The notes: a model not told the origin generated them from the sequence alone. Numbered from the stretch's first letter, positions 44,244 to 53,452 are shown. The stretch: 64,000 bases of DNA from Nocardioides palaemonis (GCF_018275325.1 NZ_JAGVQR010000001.1:2413892-2477891), one strand, 5' to 3'. Program-made: numbers and translations.

Positions 44244-44276
44244 GTTCACCTGATGTGCACCTGCCGTCCCCCTGTC
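44244..44276 (+). promoter_or_regulatory. PHO box (three 11-bp direct repeats)
   Basis: GTTCACCTGAT, GTGCACCTGCC and GTCCCCCTGTC follow each other without gaps (44244-44254, 44255-44265, 44266-44276). This is the PhoP operator layout of Streptomyces, where the unit begins GTTCACC. It lies about 95 bp before the phoX ATG and predicts induction at low phosphate. Confidence 0.8.
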
Positions 44277-44370
44277 CGTGGCCGGCGCCGCACAGGGTGG
44301 ATCGGCAGCACACCCCGCGCCCCACCCCGCGCCCTTGTCGGGCGCCCACTCGGCATCGGAGACACACCTC

Positions 44371-46413
44371 ATGACGGACACCACCTCGCGCCCGCTCCTC
44401 CCGATGGCGGGCCTCACGCACGGCAACCGCAGCCCGGTGACGTGTCACCTGCGCTGCGGCGACGCCTGCTCGGTCGCCGCGCCCAACACCACCGACACGA
44501 CCTACTTCCGCGACGTCGCCGCCCAGGCCCTGCGCCGCCGCACCGTCGTCGGCGCCTCGCTGACCGCCGCGGCCCTCGGCGTCGCGAGCACCGCCCCCGC
44601 CGCCGCCACCGGTCGCGGCCACGGGCACGGCCACCCGGGTGGCGGGCACGGCGGGCACACCCCCCGCGACCCGCTGGCCTTCACCGCGATCGCCCCCGTC
44701 GCCACGACCGTCGACGACGTCACCGTGCCGACCGGCTACGAGTGGGACCCGATCATCCGGTGGGGCGACCCGATCCTCCGCGGCGCGCCGCGCTTCGACG
44801 CCGCGGCGCAGAGCCCCGAGGCGCAGGCCGGCCAGTTCGGCTACAACAACGACTACCTCGACATCATCGAGACCAACCGCGCCGGCACCCGCGCGCTGCT
44901 CGTGTGCAACCACGAGTACACCAACGAGGCGATCATGTTCCCGCCCGGCACCGACCCGGAGACGCTCGTCCGCACGGTGTGGGCCGCCCACGGCATGTCG
45001 GTCGTCGAGCTGCGCCGCCGCCGTCGCGGCGACACCTGGCAGTACGTCCCCGGCGCCCGGCTCAACCGCCGGATCACCCTCGACACGCCCTTCGCCGTCG
45101 ACGGCCCGGCCGCCGGGTCGGACCTGCTGAAGACCGCGGAGGACCCCACCGGCACGCGGGTGCGGGGCACGATGAACAACTGCTCGGGCGGCACCACCCC
45201 GTGGGGGACGGTGCTGTCGGGCGAGGAGAACTTCAACCAGTACTTCAAGGCCACCGGCACCGACCCGCGGGAGACGCGCTACGGCCTGTCGTCGACCCAG
45301 GACGCCCGCAACTGGCGCGCGGTCGACCCGCGCTGGGACGCCACCACCGAGGGCTTCCGCAACGAGCCCAACCGCTTCGGCTGGGTCGTCGAGATCGACC
45401 CGTCGGACCCGCGCTCCACCCCGGTCAAGCACACCGCGATGGGCCGCTTCAAGCACGAGGGCGCCAACGTCATCGTCAACCGCGACGGCCACGTCGTGGC
45501 CTACATGGGCGACGACGAGCGCTTCGACTACCTCTACCGGTTCGTCTCCCGCGACCGCCTGCAGGGACGCGGCGGCAGCTGGAAGCGGCACGGCAACCGC
45601 TCGCCGCTCGCCGACGGTGACCTGTCGGTCGCGCGGTTCACCGGCGACGGCCTCGAGGACGGCGTCAGCGACGGCACGGGTGAGTGGATCCCGCTGACGA
45701 AGAACGGTCAGTCGATGGTCCCGGGCTTCACGCTCGAGGAGGTCCTCGTCTACACCCGGCTGGCGGCGGACGCGGTGATGCCGACCAAGATGGACCGGCC
45801 CGAGGACGTCCAGCCGAGCCTGCACAACGGCCGGATCTACGTCGCGTGCACCAACAACACCGACCGCGGCAAGGTCGGCAAGGAGGGCCCCACCGAGCCC
45901 AACCCGCGCGCGGCCAACAAGGACGGCCACATCGTCGAGATCACCCCGACCGGTGGCGACCACACCAGCGGCACCTTCGCGTGGGACCTGTTCCTCATCT
46001 GCGGCGACGCCGCCTCGGCCGGCACCTACTTCGGCGGCTGGACCGGACCGGTGTCGCCGATCTCCTGCCCCGACAACGTCGCCTTCGACAGCGTCGGCAA
46101 CCTCTGGATCTCCACCGACGGCCAGCCCAGCTCCATCAAGCTCAGCGACGGCCTGTTCAAGGTGCCCGTCGAGGGCCCCGAGCGCGGCCACGTCCAGCAG
46201 TTCCTCGCCGTCCCCTCGGGCGCCGAGACCTGCGGACCGGTCGTCCACGACCGCGACGGCTCGGTCTTCGTCGCCGTCCAGCACCCGGGCGAGGACGGGA
46301 CCTGGGACGCACCCCAGTCCCGCTTCCCCGACTTCGTCCCCGCGGGCGGCACGGCTCTTCCCGGCCAGTTCGCCGGTCCGCGGCCCACGGTGGTCCAGGT
46401 GACGCGCCGCTGA
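44371..46413 (+). CDS. phoX: PhoX-family alkaline phosphatase (DUF839), Tat-exported
   Basis: 680 residues from ATG 44371. A Tat signal with LRRRTVVGASLTAAALG (R55-R57) is followed by a His/Gly segment GRGHGHGHPGGGHGGH (81-96). The DUF839 domain covers the rest, with FGYNNDYLDII, NCSGGTTPWGT and LWISTDGQP. PhoX enzymes release phosphate from monoesters outside the cell using Ca and Fe, which explains folding before export by Tat. It lies directly behind a PHO box and starts a run of secreted phosphoesterases. Confidence 0.88.
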   Translation: MTDTTSRPLLPMAGLTHGNRSPVTCHLRCGDACSVAAPNTTDTTYFRDVAAQALRRRTVVGASLTAAALGVASTAPAAATGRGHGHGHPGGGHGGHTPRDPLAFTAIAPVATTVDDVTVPTGYEWDPIIRWGDPILRGAPRFDAAAQSPEAQAGQFGYNNDYLDIIETNRAGTRALLVCNHEYTNEAIMFPPGTDPETLVRTVWAAHGMSVVELRRRRRGDTWQYVPGARLNRRITLDTPFAVDGPAAGSDLLKTAEDPTGTRVRGTMNNCSGGTTPWGTVLSGEENFNQYFKATGTDPRETRYGLSSTQDARNWRAVDPRWDATTEGFRNEPNRFGWVVEIDPSDPRSTPVKHTAMGRFKHEGANVIVNRDGHVVAYMGDDERFDYLYRFVSRDRLQGRGGSWKRHGNRSPLADGDLSVARFTGDGLEDGVSDGTGEWIPLTKNGQSMVPGFTLEEVLVYTRLAADAVMPTKMDRPEDVQPSLHNGRIYVACTNNTDRGKVGKEGPTEPNPRAANKDGHIVEITPTGGDHTSGTFAWDLFLICGDAASAGTYFGGWTGPVSPISCPDNVAFDSVGNLWISTDGQPSSIKLSDGLFKVPVEGPERGHVQQFLAVPSGAETCGPVVHDRDGSVFVAVQHPGEDGTWDAPQSRFPDFVPAGGTALPGQFAGPRPTVVQVTRR

Positions 46414-46442
46414 GGCGCCCGCTGACCCGCACCTGACCACCC

Positions 46443-46482
46443 GTCGACCACGGGCCGTACCCCACCCCGGCCCGTGGTCGAC
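46443..46482 (+). terminator. Strong hairpin after phoX
   Basis: GTCGACCACGGGCC (46443-46456) pairs perfectly with GGCCCGTGGTCGAC (46469-46482) around a 12-nt loop. It lies 30 nt past the phoX stop and 53 nt before the next start. Likely an intrinsic-like terminator although no T-run follows. Confidence 0.6.
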
Positions 46483-46535
46483 CCCTGCCCTGCACCGATC
46501 CGTTCGCCACCCTCGGAAACCGCGAAGGACCCCTC

Positions 46536-48782
46536 ATGCTCCTGCCCCGTCCGGCGCTCGCCGCCCTCACCGCGCTCGTCCTCACCCCGCTCACCGTCGC
46601 GCCCGCCCACGCCGACCCCGGACGCGCCGGTGGCCACGACCGCGGGCACCACGGGTCGCGCACCGTCGACGTCCCCACGCTGCTCGGGCGCGCCACCCTC
46701 GACGCCGACTTCCTCGCCCCGGGCCCGCCGTCCGGTGCGCAGGCCACGCCCGCCAACGGACGTACCGGCCCGTTCCCCGGCCAGGTCGTGCCCGGCTTCT
46801 CCGCCATGCTCGACAACGGCGACGGCACCTTCTGGGCGATGCCCGACAACGGCTTCGGGACGAAGGCCAACTCCGCCGACTTCCTGCTGCGGATGTACCT
46901 CGTGCGCCCGTCCTTCGAGGGCGAGGGCGGCAACGGCACCGTCGCCCTGCCCGACCTCATCTCGTTCAGCGACCCCGACCACGAGGCCGGCTTCCCGATC
47001 GTCAACGAGGACACCGACGAGCGGCTGCTGACCGGGGCCGACCTCGACATCGAGTCGGTCGTGCGCCTGCGCGACGGCAGCTTCCTGGTCGGCGACGAGT
47101 TCGGTCCTTTCGTGCTGCACTTCGGCGCCGACGGTGTGCTGCTCGACGCGCCGGTCCCGCTCCCCGGCGTGCGGTCGCCGCAGGACCCGTTCCTCGGGTC
47201 CGCCCAGCCGACCCTCCCGGCCAGCAAGGGCTTCGAGGCGATGGCCTACGACGGCTCGCGCTACGCCTACCCCGTCCTCGAGGGCGCCCTCACCGCCGAG
47301 ACCGACCAGCGCGTGCGGCGCATCCAGCAGCTCGACACCCGGACCATGCGCTACACCGGCCGCTCGTGGGTCTACCGCACGGTCGAGGCCGCGAACCTCG
47401 TCGGCGACGCGTTCATGACCGGCCGCGACCGGATGCTGCTGCTCGAGCGCGACAACTTCGGCGGTGCCCAGGCGGTCACCAAGCGCGTCGTCGAGGTCGA
47501 CCTCGGCCGCACCGAGCCCGGCGGCCACCTGGTCGCCGAGCCGGTCCTCGACCTGCTCGACCTCGCCAACCCCGACGAGATCGGCGAGGGCGACGGCTAC
47601 GGGACCGGTGACCCTTTCGCCTTCCCGTTCGTCTCCACCGAGACCGTGGTCCAGATGCGCGACGGGAGCTTCGTCCTCGCCAACGACACCAACTTCCCCG
47701 GTGACGACGCCCGCGTCGACGGCCAGCCCGACGACGTCGAGATCATCCACGTCGGCCTGCGACGCCAGCGGGTCCGCACCGGTGGGCCGACGGTCTTCGC
47801 GCACCGCGGCGCCTCCGGCTACCGCCCCGAGCACACCGTCGCCGCCTACGAGCTCGCCGCGCGCCAGTGCGCCGACTACGTCGAGCCCGACCTCGTGATG
47901 ACCCGCGACGGCGTGCTCGTCGACCGCCACGAGCCGGAGATCGGTGGCACCACCGACGTCGCGTCGCGCCCGGAGTTCGCCGACCGGCGGACGACCAAGC
48001 AGCTCGACGGCCGACCCGTCACCGGCTGGTTCGTGGAGGACTTCACCCTCGCCGAGCTCAAGACGCTCCGCGCGGTCGAGCGGCTGCCCCAGCTCCGGCC
48101 GGAGAGCCGGTCCTTCGACGGGCTCTACCAGGTGCCGACGTTCGAGGAGGTGCTCGCCTTCGCCCGCCGCACCGAGACCTGCGACGGCGAGCCGATGGGC
48201 GTCATCCCGGAGATCAAGCACAGCACCTACCTCGCCGCCGCCGGTCACCCTGCCGAGCGGGCCGTGCTCGACGCGTTCGCGCGCAACGGCGTACGCCCCG
48301 GCCGCACGCCGGTCGTGATCCAGAGCTTCGAGGTGTCCAACCTGCGCCGGCTCGACCGGATGACCCGCTTCGACCTGGTCCAGCTCGTCGACTGCTCGGG
48401 CGCGCCCTACGACCAGGTCGTCGCCGGCACCGGCGTGACCTACGACGACCTGGTCACCCGCGCCGGGATGCGCGGGATCGCGCGCTACGCCGACAGCGTG
48501 GGGCTGTGCAAGGACCGGATGATCCCCCGCGACGCCGACGGCAGCCTCGGTGCCCCGACCGACGCGATCGCCCACGCCCACCGCGCCGGGCTGACCGTCA
48601 CCGGCTGGACCTTCCGGCGGGAGAACTCCTTCCTCCCGCTGGAGTTCCGCTCCTCCGCCGACCCGGCCGCGCCCGGGGACCTGACCGGCGAGATCCGCAC
48701 GTTCCTCGCCGCCGGCATGGACGACTTCTTCACCGACAACCCCGACATCGGTGCCGCCGTGGCCGACTCCTGGTCGTCCTAG
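46536..48782 (+). CDS. Secreted phytase-like esterase / glycerophosphodiester phosphodiesterase fusion
   Basis: 748 residues. Sec signal peptide to about APAHA (26), then a His/Gly stretch GGHDRGHHGSR. The N-terminal domain (about 60-405) resembles the esterase-like activity of phytase family (FSAMLDNGDGTFWAMPDNGFG, DIESVVRLRDGSFLVGDEFGPFV). The C-terminal domain is a GDPD with AHRGASGYRPEHT (from about 422), EPDLVMTRDG (E450, D452) and DNPD at the end. It would free glycerol-3-phosphate from phosphodiesters outside the cell, complementing PhoX. GAAGGA precedes the ATG. Confidence 0.87.
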   Translation: MLLPRPALAALTALVLTPLTVAPAHADPGRAGGHDRGHHGSRTVDVPTLLGRATLDADFLAPGPPSGAQATPANGRTGPFPGQVVPGFSAMLDNGDGTFWAMPDNGFGTKANSADFLLRMYLVRPSFEGEGGNGTVALPDLISFSDPDHEAGFPIVNEDTDERLLTGADLDIESVVRLRDGSFLVGDEFGPFVLHFGADGVLLDAPVPLPGVRSPQDPFLGSAQPTLPASKGFEAMAYDGSRYAYPVLEGALTAETDQRVRRIQQLDTRTMRYTGRSWVYRTVEAANLVGDAFMTGRDRMLLLERDNFGGAQAVTKRVVEVDLGRTEPGGHLVAEPVLDLLDLANPDEIGEGDGYGTGDPFAFPFVSTETVVQMRDGSFVLANDTNFPGDDARVDGQPDDVEIIHVGLRRQRVRTGGPTVFAHRGASGYRPEHTVAAYELAARQCADYVEPDLVMTRDGVLVDRHEPEIGGTTDVASRPEFADRRTTKQLDGRPVTGWFVEDFTLAELKTLRAVERLPQLRPESRSFDGLYQVPTFEEVLAFARRTETCDGEPMGVIPEIKHSTYLAAAGHPAERAVLDAFARNGVRPGRTPVVIQSFEVSNLRRLDRMTRFDLVQLVDCSGAPYDQVVAGTGVTYDDLVTRAGMRGIARYADSVGLCKDRMIPRDADGSLGAPTDAIAHAHRAGLTVTGWTFRRENSFLPLEFRSSADPAAPGDLTGEIRTFLAAGMDDFFTDNPDIGAAVADSWSS

Positions 48783-48813
48783 GCTGCCCCGACCCCTCCG
48801 GAAGGCTCACCCG

Positions 48814-50220
48814 ATGACATCCCGACGCACCCTGGCCGCCGTCGCGACGCTCGCGCTCGCCGGCCTCACCACCCCCGTCCTCGTCGCCCCGGCCGTCGCC
48901 GGCGACCGCGACGACGACGGACGCGGGCACCACCACGGGCACCACCACCACGGCCACGGCCACGGGCACGGACAGCCCACCGACGTCCGGTTCTCGACCT
49001 TCAACGCCTCGCTCAACCGCACGGCGTCAGGCGACCTGGTCCGGGACCTGTCCACGCCCGGCAACGCGCAGGCTGCCGCAGTGGCCGAGACGATCCAGCG
49101 CACCGATCCCGACGTGCTGCTGGTCAACGAGTTCGACTACGTCGAGGGCGGACGCGCCGCCGAGCTGTTCCGCGACAACTACCTCGAGGTGCCCCACCAC
49201 GGCGCTCCGGCGGTCGACTACCCCTACTACTACGTCGCGCCGGTCAACACCGGGGTGCCGAGCGGGCTCGACCTCGACAACAGCGGCACGGTCGGCGGCG
49301 GCAACGACGCCTTCGGCTTCGGGGAGTTCCCCGGCCAGTACGGCATGGTCGTCTACTCCAAGTTCCCGATCGACACCCGGGGTGTCCGGACCTTCCAGGA
49401 CTTCCTCTGGAAGGACATGCCGGGCGCGCTCCTGCCCGACGACCCCGCCACCGCCGCGCCGGCGGACTGGTACTCCCCCGCCGAGCTCGACGCCGTGCGC
49501 CTGTCGTCGAAGTCGCACTGGGACGTGCCGATCCGGGTGGGCCGCTCGACCGTGCACTTCCTGGTGTCCCACCCGACGCCGCCGGTCTTCGACGGCCCGG
49601 AGGACCGCAACGGCCTGCGCAACCACGACGAGATCAGGCTCTGGGGCGACTACGTCCGTGACCGCGCCGACTACCTCTACGACGACGAGGGCAGGCGCGG
49701 CGGCCTGCGACGTGGCAGCACGTTCGTCATCGCCGGCGACCAGAACTCCGACCCCCTCGACGGCGACTCGGTGGCGGGATCGGCCCAGCAGCTGCTCGAC
49801 AACCCGGCGGTCAACACCCGGGTCACCCCGACCAGCGACGGCGCGGTGGAGGCGTCCGAGCGCGACGGTGGGGTCAACCTCACCCACCTCGGCGACCCGC
49901 GGTTCGACACGGCCGACTTCTCCGAGCCGCCCGGCAACATCCGCGCCGACTACGTCCTCCCCGACCGCGCGACGCGCATCACCGACGCCGGGGTGTTCTG
50001 GCCGACGTCGACCGACCCGCTCTTCCGCCTGGTCGGCACCTTCCCGTTCCCGGCCAGCGACCACCGCCTGGTGTGGGTCGACGTCCGGGTGGGTCGCGGC
50101 TCCCGGCACAGACCTCCCCCCAGCGGAGACGCGCAGGCATTGGTGGGCACGCAGGCGTCAGCGCCCGCGTGCGGCGCAGACCTCGTCCGACCAATGCCTG
50201 CGCGTCTGCGGGTCCGATGA
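48814..50220 (+). CDS. Secreted endonuclease/exonuclease/phosphatase family protein
   Basis: 468 residues. The signal peptide MTSRRTLAAVATLALAG has a twin Arg, then a striking His/Gly block GRGHHHGHHHHGHGHGHG (36-53). The EEP fold follows: STFNASLNR, VNEFDYVEGG, a large catalytic core and FPASDHRLVWVDVRVG at the end with the catalytic Asp-His. Relatives are extracellular nucleases/phosphodiesterases. The last 36 or so residues after VRVG come from an inverted repeat and do not look like family sequence, so the natural end may be near 50100. Confidence 0.83.
   Translation: MTSRRTLAAVATLALAGLTTPVLVAPAVAGDRDDDGRGHHHGHHHHGHGHGHGQPTDVRFSTFNASLNRTASGDLVRDLSTPGNAQAAAVAETIQRTDPDVLLVNEFDYVEGGRAAELFRDNYLEVPHHGAPAVDYPYYYVAPVNTGVPSGLDLDNSGTVGGGNDAFGFGEFPGQYGMVVYSKFPIDTRGVRTFQDFLWKDMPGALLPDDPATAAPADWYSPAELDAVRLSSKSHWDVPIRVGRSTVHFLVSHPTPPVFDGPEDRNGLRNHDEIRLWGDYVRDRADYLYDDEGRRGGLRRGSTFVIAGDQNSDPLDGDSVAGSAQQLLDNPAVNTRVTPTSDGAVEASERDGGVNLTHLGDPRFDTADFSEPPGNIRADYVLPDRATRITDAGVFWPTSTDPLFRLVGTFPFPASDHRLVWVDVRVGRGSRHRPPPSGDAQALVGTQASAPACGADLVRPMPARLRVR
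50124..50210. repeat. 21-bp inverted repeat with 45-nt loop overlapping a CDS end
   Basis: The arm at 50124-50144 pairs with the arm at 50190-50210 (20 of 21 bases; core GACGCGCAGGCATTGGT). The 45-nt loop can form a second stem, GCACGC/GCGTGC and GGCG/CGCC. The element lies within the last 100 nt of the endonuclease-family reading frame and changes its C terminus. Loop length equals that of the hairpin at 62297-62379. Confidence 0.75.
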
Positions 50221-50323
50221 TCGCGGCGCGGGAGGGTTGACCCCGCCCACGTCGGTGTAGGTAGATGGACCGCTGCCCCCGGGCAGCCTCGGACCATTCG
50301 GATCTCTCGGAAAGCGATGCACC

Positions 50324-52168
50324 ATGCCCACCCCCACCCAGCCCACCCCCGCCCGCCGCACGGTCGTGACGGGGGCTGCCGCCCTCGCCGCCGCCGGCTT
50401 CGTCGCCGCCCCCACCCCGGCGCAGGCGCACGGCGGACGGCACGGCCACCACCACGGCCGTCCGACGACCCGTCTGACCGTGCTCGGCACGACCGACCTG
50501 CACGGCAACGTCCTCAACTGGGACTACTTCAAGAACGCCGACTTCGACAACACCGCCCACGACGACATCGGGCTGGCCAAGGCCGCCACGCTGATCAAGG
50601 CCGCGCGCAAGGAGCTGCGCCACCAGCCGGTCCTCACCCTCGACGCCGGCGACACCATCCAGGGCACGCCGCTGGCCTACTACTACGCCCGGATCGACCC
50701 GATCACCGGCGGCTCGACGCACCCGATGGCCCGCGCGATGAACCTCGTCGGCTACGACGCCGCGGCGCTCGGCAACCACGAGTTCAACTACGGCATCGAC
50801 ACCCTGCGCACCTTCGAGTCCCAGCTCGACTTCCCGCTCCTCGGCGCCAACGCCGTCGACCCGGCCACGAAGCGTCCGGTCTTCCCGCCCTACGTCATCA
50901 AGCGCTTCCGGGTGAAGGGCGGCCCGCACGTCACCGTCGGCGTGCTCGGCCTGACCAACCCCGGCATCGCGCTGTGGGACAAGGCCAACGTCGAGGGCCG
51001 CATGGAGTTCCCCGGCCTGGTCGAGCAGGCGAGGAAGTTCGTCCCCGAGCTCAAGCGCCGCGGCTGCGACGTCGTCGTCATCAGCGCGCACAGCGGCGCT
51101 GACACCTCCTCGTCCTACGGCGACGCGCTGCCGTACCCGGAGAACGCCGCCTCGCTGGTCGCCGAGCAGGTCCCCGGCGTCGACGCGATCCTCGTCGGCC
51201 ACGCGCACAAGGAGATCCCGCAGCGCTACGTCACCAACGCGACCACCGGCCAGCAGGTGCTGCTGTGCGAGCCGCTCTACTGGGGCATGCGCGTCGCGGT
51301 GATGGACCTCGACCTCGAGCTCCACCGCGGCCGCTGGAAGGTCGTCGCCACCCACGGCCAGACGCTCAACTCCAACACCGTCGACGGCGACCCGGCCGTG
51401 CTGGCCGCGGTGCGCGACCAGCACCGGACCGTCGTCGACTACGTCAACTCCCCCGTCGGCACCTCGACGACCGCCCTGTCGGCCGACCGGGCCGTCGTGG
51501 AGGACGTGCCGATCATCGACTTCGTGCAGTACGTCCAGGCCGACGCGGTGAAGGCCGGGCTGTCGGCCGCCGATGCCGCGCTGCCGGTGCTCTCCATCGC
51601 GGCGCCGTTCAACCGCGAGGCGTCGTTCCCGTCCGGCCAGGTCACCGTGCGCGACGTCGCGGGTCTCTACATCTACGACAACACCCTGCTCGGGGTGCGG
51701 ATCACGGGCGCGCAGGTCAAGGACTACCTCGAGTACTCCGCCCGCTACTTCCAGCAGGTGTCCGGCACCGGCCCGTTCACCGTCGAGCAGGTCACCCGCG
51801 CCGTCACGCCCACGGCGCCGAACGGCACGCCCGACTACAACTTCGACTCCGTCGCGGGCCTCGACGCCCCCCTGACCTACGAGATCGACATCGCGCAGCC
51901 GGTCGGCTCGCGCATCGTCGGCCTCGCCTACGACGGGGTCCCGGTGACGGCCGACCAGGAGTTCGCGATGGCGGTCAACAACTACCGCCAGTCCGGCGGC
52001 GGTGGCTTCCCGCACGTGTCCACCGCCCCCGTCGTCTACAACCAGCAGAACGAGATCCGCCAGCTGATCATCGACTGGGTGACCGAGCACGGCACCATCG
52101 ACCCGGCGCAGTTCGCCTCGGTCGACTGGCGCCTGGTCTCGGGTGGCCAGCCGGTCACCATCTCCTGA
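50324..52168 (+). CDS. Secreted bifunctional metallophosphatase / 5'-nucleotidase
   Basis: 614 residues. Twin-Arg-type signal ARRTVVTGAAALAAAGF (RR at 11-12), then the His/Gly stretch HGGRHGHHHGR (36-46). The metallophosphatase domain has TTDLHGN, DAGDTIQG, GNHEFNYG, ISAHSGAD and GHAHKEI, all five metal motifs. The C-terminal 5'-nucleotidase domain runs from about 370 with DVAGLYIYDNTLLGVRITG and a GGGGFPHV nucleotide-binding loop. It would release phosphate from extracellular nucleotides. Fourth secreted phosphoesterase in a row. Confidence 0.9.
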   Translation: MPTPTQPTPARRTVVTGAAALAAAGFVAAPTPAQAHGGRHGHHHGRPTTRLTVLGTTDLHGNVLNWDYFKNADFDNTAHDDIGLAKAATLIKAARKELRHQPVLTLDAGDTIQGTPLAYYYARIDPITGGSTHPMARAMNLVGYDAAALGNHEFNYGIDTLRTFESQLDFPLLGANAVDPATKRPVFPPYVIKRFRVKGGPHVTVGVLGLTNPGIALWDKANVEGRMEFPGLVEQARKFVPELKRRGCDVVVISAHSGADTSSSYGDALPYPENAASLVAEQVPGVDAILVGHAHKEIPQRYVTNATTGQQVLLCEPLYWGMRVAVMDLDLELHRGRWKVVATHGQTLNSNTVDGDPAVLAAVRDQHRTVVDYVNSPVGTSTTALSADRAVVEDVPIIDFVQYVQADAVKAGLSAADAALPVLSIAAPFNREASFPSGQVTVRDVAGLYIYDNTLLGVRITGAQVKDYLEYSARYFQQVSGTGPFTVEQVTRAVTPTAPNGTPDYNFDSVAGLDAPLTYEIDIAQPVGSRIVGLAYDGVPVTADQEFAMAVNNYRQSGGGGFPHVSTAPVVYNQQNEIRQLIIDWVTEHGTIDPAQFASVDWRLVSGGQPVTIS

Positions 52169-52188
52169 CCCTGCTCGTCGGTTCCACA

Positions 52189-52224
52189 GTCGCACCCCGT
52201 CCGGTCCGCCGGGCGGGGTGCGAC
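52189..52224 (+). terminator. Intrinsic-type terminator after the 5'-nucleotidase gene
   Basis: A 16-bp stem (52189-52204 with 52209-52224, one T-G pair) closes on the tetraloop TCCG and is followed by GTATTT. It begins 21 nt past the stop codon. The best terminator candidate of the window. Confidence 0.72.
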
Positions 52225-52364
52225 GTATTTCCGGTCGTGACCAATCCGTGACCACCGCCGCCCCGAATGACCCGTGTCACACCAGCCGGGCCTCAGTCCC
52301 GGCGGGCCGTCGGAGGCCTCGACGACCTTGATTCGCACGGCGAACACCCCTGAACGGAGTACGC

Positions 52365-53279
52365 ATGTTCGGCAAGGCAGTAGTCACAGACATGATCAAC
52401 CGGAGCGCGGAGAACGAGACCGACCGCCGCCTCTTCCTGAAGTCGGCCGGCGTCGCCGGTCTCGGCGTGGTCGGCGCAGGTGCGCTCGGCGGGGCGGCCC
52501 ACGCCGCTCCCGGCGGCGTCAGCGACGGCGCGGTCCTCAACTTCGCGCTGAACCTGGAGTACCTCGAGGCCGAGTTCTACTCCTACGCCGCGTTCGGCAA
52601 GGGCCTCGACGACAAGCTGACGTCGGGCAAGGGCAAGAAGGGCGGCGTCAAGGGCGGCCGCCAGGTCTCCTTCGCCACCCCGGCGATCCGCAAGTACGCC
52701 GAGGAGATCGCCAAGGACGAGCACGACCACGTCGCCTTCCTGCGCAAGGCGCTCGGTGGCGCCAAGGTGGCCCGACCGGCCATCGACATCGAGGCCAGCT
52801 TCACCGCGGCCGCCAGGGCCGCCGGCCTGATCCAGCCCGGCCAGACCTTCGACCCGTACGCCAACGAGGACAACTTCCTCCTCGCGGCCTACATCTTCGA
52901 GGACGTGGGCGTCACGGCCTACAAGGGCGCCGCCCCGCTGATCTCCAACAAGACCTACCTCGAGGCGGCCGCCGGCATCCTCGCGGTCGAGGCCTACCAC
53001 GCCGGCATCGTCCGGACGTCGCTCTACTCCAAGGGCCTGCAGGACGCCGCCAAGGCGATCTCCAACGCCCGCGACAGCCTCGACGGCAAGTCCAACAAGG
53101 ACCAGGGCATCGGCTCGGCCGCGGGCAAGGCCAACCTCGTCCCGACGGACAAGTTCGGCATCGCCTACAGCCGCACGCCCGGCCAGGTGCTCAACGTGGT
53201 CTACCTCAACCCGAAGTCGGTCACCAAGGGCGGCTTCTTCCCCAAGGGCGTCAACGGCGCCGTCAACAAGAGCGCGTGA
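52365..53279 (+). CDS. Tat-exported ferritin-like domain protein
   Basis: 304 residues. The N terminus NETDRRLFLKSAGVAGLGVV is a textbook Tat signal, cut near AAHAA. The mature part has a four-helix ferritin-like fold: FALNLEYLEAEFYSYAA, KDEHDHVAFLRKAL and FEDVGVTAYKGAAP supply Glu/His ligands for a diiron site. A Lys/Gly loop GKGKKGGVKGG interrupts it. Proteins of this family (Ferritin_2/DUF4439-like) are of unknown function outside the cell, perhaps metal or oxidative stress related. Downstream lie a small membrane protein gene and the Tat translocase genes. Confidence 0.85.
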   Translation: MFGKAVVTDMINRSAENETDRRLFLKSAGVAGLGVVGAGALGGAAHAAPGGVSDGAVLNFALNLEYLEAEFYSYAAFGKGLDDKLTSGKGKKGGVKGGRQVSFATPAIRKYAEEIAKDEHDHVAFLRKALGGAKVARPAIDIEASFTAAARAAGLIQPGQTFDPYANEDNFLLAAYIFEDVGVTAYKGAAPLISNKTYLEAAAGILAVEAYHAGIVRTSLYSKGLQDAAKAISNARDSLDGKSNKDQGIGSAAGKANLVPTDKFGIAYSRTPGQVLNVVYLNPKSVTKGGFFPKGVNGAVNKSA

Positions 53280-53452
53280 TCCACGTGCCCGCCATCGAGA
53301 TCGTCGCGATGCTGATGCTGGCTGCGGTCGTGCTGCGTGCGGTGTGGCTGGTGACCCACCAGTCCGCCCACCACGCGGCGCTCCAGCCCGCGCGGTGGTC
53401 GCGCGAGGTCGACCGGGTCCTCGTCGGGCGCTCCGCCCGGCACCGGGCCTGA
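53276..53452 (+). CDS. Small single-span membrane protein, 58 aa
   Basis: Reads from GTG 53276, overlapping the ferritin-like stop (GTGA), to 53452. A hydrophobic helix AIEIVAMLMLAAVVLRAVWLV is followed by a basic, His-containing tail. GTG 53285 is an alternative start. No family known. The coupling to the ferritin-like gene suggests a partner of that protein or of Tat export. Confidence 0.55.
   Translation: MIHVPAIEIVAMLMLAAVVLRAVWLVTHQSAHHAALQPARWSREVDRVLVGRSARHRA

Noticed and set aside
43519..46440. Very long open frame on the minus strand, continuing from the GPP34 gene opposite phoX
   Set aside because: Only its last 223 codons encode a recognisable protein. The rest is a shadow of phoX with the Arg/Gly/Val-biased composition typical of GC-rich antisense frames.
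46026..48581. 2.5-kb open frame on the minus strand opposite the phytase-like/GDPD gene
   Set aside because: No domain, skewed composition and full overlap with a gene carrying clear family motifs.
49979..52255. 2.3-kb open frame on the minus strand opposite the 5'-nucleotidase
   Set aside because: Antisense artefact of GC-rich coding sequence; no motifs and no plausible start.
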